Source: SZAS-79 sp038329645 (GTDB taxonomy: Bacteria > Pseudomonadota > Gammaproteobacteria > Burkholderiales > SG8-39). From it: DNA of 29,566 bases. The position numbers were made by a program, and so were the translations under genes. The stretch spans positions 1-29,566 of the forward strand of contig JBBQNG010000015.1 of assembly GCA_038329645.1 (NCBI GenBank), read 5' to 3'. Shown piece after piece: positions 28,825 through 29,566 of this stretch (position 1 is its first letter; the number at the start of each line of letters is the position of its first letter). The notes under the pieces were generated by a model. It was not told the origin of the DNA. It searched no databases and saw nothing but the letters and a program-made list of their open reading frames with translations.

Positions 28825-29566
28825 TCATGCGAATGCGGTCGTCCGCGGCGCGGTGCGTAAGAGCCGTTCGCCGCCGGTGAAAAGCAGGTAATGGCGGCCC
28901 GAAGCGCGCCCCAGCATCGTGATTCCGATCTTTTTTGCGATGTCGTGGCCCATCTTGGTCAGGCCGGAGCGCGAGACCAGGAAGGGAATCCCCATCTGCG
29001 CGCACTTGATCACCATCTCCGAGGTGAGCCGCCCGGTGGTGTAGAAGACCTTGTCCGAGCCGTCGGTGCCCTCGAGCCACATGAAGCCCGCTATCGCATC
29101 GACCGCATTGTGGCGCCCGACGTCCTCGACGAACTTGAGGATCTCCGCGCCCTCCGACGTCGCGCGGGCAAGCGCACATCCGTGCACGGCGCCCGCCTGC
29201 TTGTAGATGGTCTCGTACTTGCGCACCTGCTCGACGAGCGAAAACAGCTGGAAGTCCTCCAGCCGCACGTCCTCGCGCAGGCGGATCGAGTCGATCTCGT
29301 CCATGAGCCCGCCGAACATGGTGCCCTGGCCGCAGCCAGTGGTGACGGTGCGCTTTTCCATGCGCGCGTCCAGGTTCTCGACGCCGTTGCGGGTGACGAT
29401 GGCGACCGAATCGGTCTCCCAGTCCACCTGCGCCTCGGCGATGTCGTCGATCGAGCCCACCAGGCGTTGGTTGCGCAGGTAGCCGATGGCCAGCGCCTCG
29501 GGCGCCTGGCCGAGTGTCATCAGCGTGACGAGCTCGCGCTTGTCGAGATACAGGGTGAGGGGATGC
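28825..29566 (-). CDS. fdhD: Formate dehydrogenase accessory sulfurtransferase FdhD (5' end outside window)
   Basis: The frame runs unbroken to the window edge. An internal ATG at 29520 is preceded in frame by HPLTLYLDKRELVTL, which is family sequence, so the true start lies beyond 29566. Landmarks are TLGQAPEALAIGYLRNQRLV, VTTGCGQGTMFGG, QAGAVHGCALA, EDVGRHNAVDAIAG, TGRLTSEMVIKCAQMGIPFL and SRSGLT. FdhD delivers sulfur from IscS to the molybdenum cofactor of formate dehydrogenase. The first Cys of the CGxC loop is kept (CGQG), but the second is not. No formate dehydrogenase gene is visible. Confidence 0.93.
   Translation of the reverse strand, partial: HPLTLYLDKRELVTLMTLGQAPEALAIGYLRNQRLVGSIDDIAEAQVDWETDSVAIVTRNGVENLDARMEKRTVTTGCGQGTMFGGLMDEIDSIRLREDVRLEDFQLFSLVEQVRKYETIYKQAGAVHGCALARATSEGAEILKFVEDVGRHNAVDAIAGFMWLEGTDGSDKVFYTTGRLTSEMVIKCAQMGIPFLVSRSGLTKMGHDIAKKIGITMLGRASGRHYLLFTGGERLLRTAPRTTAFA

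Overview
The window looks like part of a GC-rich betaproteobacterial chromosome, most likely from a Burkholderiales-type organism. The main reasons are four separate Bug/TctC periplasmic solute-binding proteins, CaiB/BaiF CoA-transferases next to acyl-CoA dehydrogenase and MaoC genes, a Fe-type superoxide dismutase, and strong AGGAGG-like ribosome sites. The taxonomic placement is inferred from gene content only. No tRNA, rRNA, CRISPR array, transposase or integrase gene was seen.

Layout. Positions 1-1700 hold the tail of a PIN-domain gene, a small zinc-ribbon membrane protein, a decayed stretch with two copies of a GGGGTCAG-type repeat around an aldo/keto-reductase-like remnant, a secreted Lys/Ala/Asp-rich protein, and a broken copy of the 3' end of a GntR regulator. 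Positions 1713-4496 hold a RidA-like protein and a Bug protein (minus strand), divergent from a zinc alcohol dehydrogenase. Positions 4506-14696 are a catabolic island. On the minus strand run Bug, MmgE/PrpD, CoA-transferase and GntR regulator; on the plus strand run MaoC hydratase, acyl-CoA dehydrogenase, a second CoA-transferase, Bug, alpha/beta hydrolase and Bug. The two arms diverge from a promoter carrying two overlapping palindromes, a good candidate operator for the GntR protein. The likely logic is periplasmic capture of a carboxylic acid, CoA activation, dehydrogenation and hydration.

Positions 14705-17603 hold a second secreted Lys-rich protein whose upstream region matches that of the first, sodB, a divergent esterase, and a toxin-first RelE/HigB-type toxin-antitoxin pair with tandem operators and an apparently leaderless toxin start. 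Positions 17620-23927 hold a Rieske oxygenase alpha subunit and, divergently, a 1673-residue filamentous-haemagglutinin-like exoprotein with six 72-residue FG-GAP-like repeats and four MBG repeats, but no TpsB transporter gene next to it. Positions 24047-26437 form a tight operon of an OB-fold/zinc-ribbon protein, a thiolase and a short-chain dehydrogenase. It ends at a long perfect inverted repeat.

Positions 26519-29566 are all on the minus strand: fdhD (cut by the window edge), a glutathione S-transferase, an AbrB-type antitoxin, a Doc-like protein that has Leu in place of the catalytic His, and a fumarylacetoacetate-hydrolase-family gene with a reading-frame break. The last three overlap one another by 4 bases.

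The most interesting points are the probable paired CoA-transferases in which only one keeps the nucleophilic Asp, the set of enzyme families that together resemble a benzylsuccinate-type beta-oxidation kit split over two loci, the possibly inactive Doc coupled to a broken metabolic gene, and the duplicated secreted-protein/leader units. No clearly new defence or mobile system was found.
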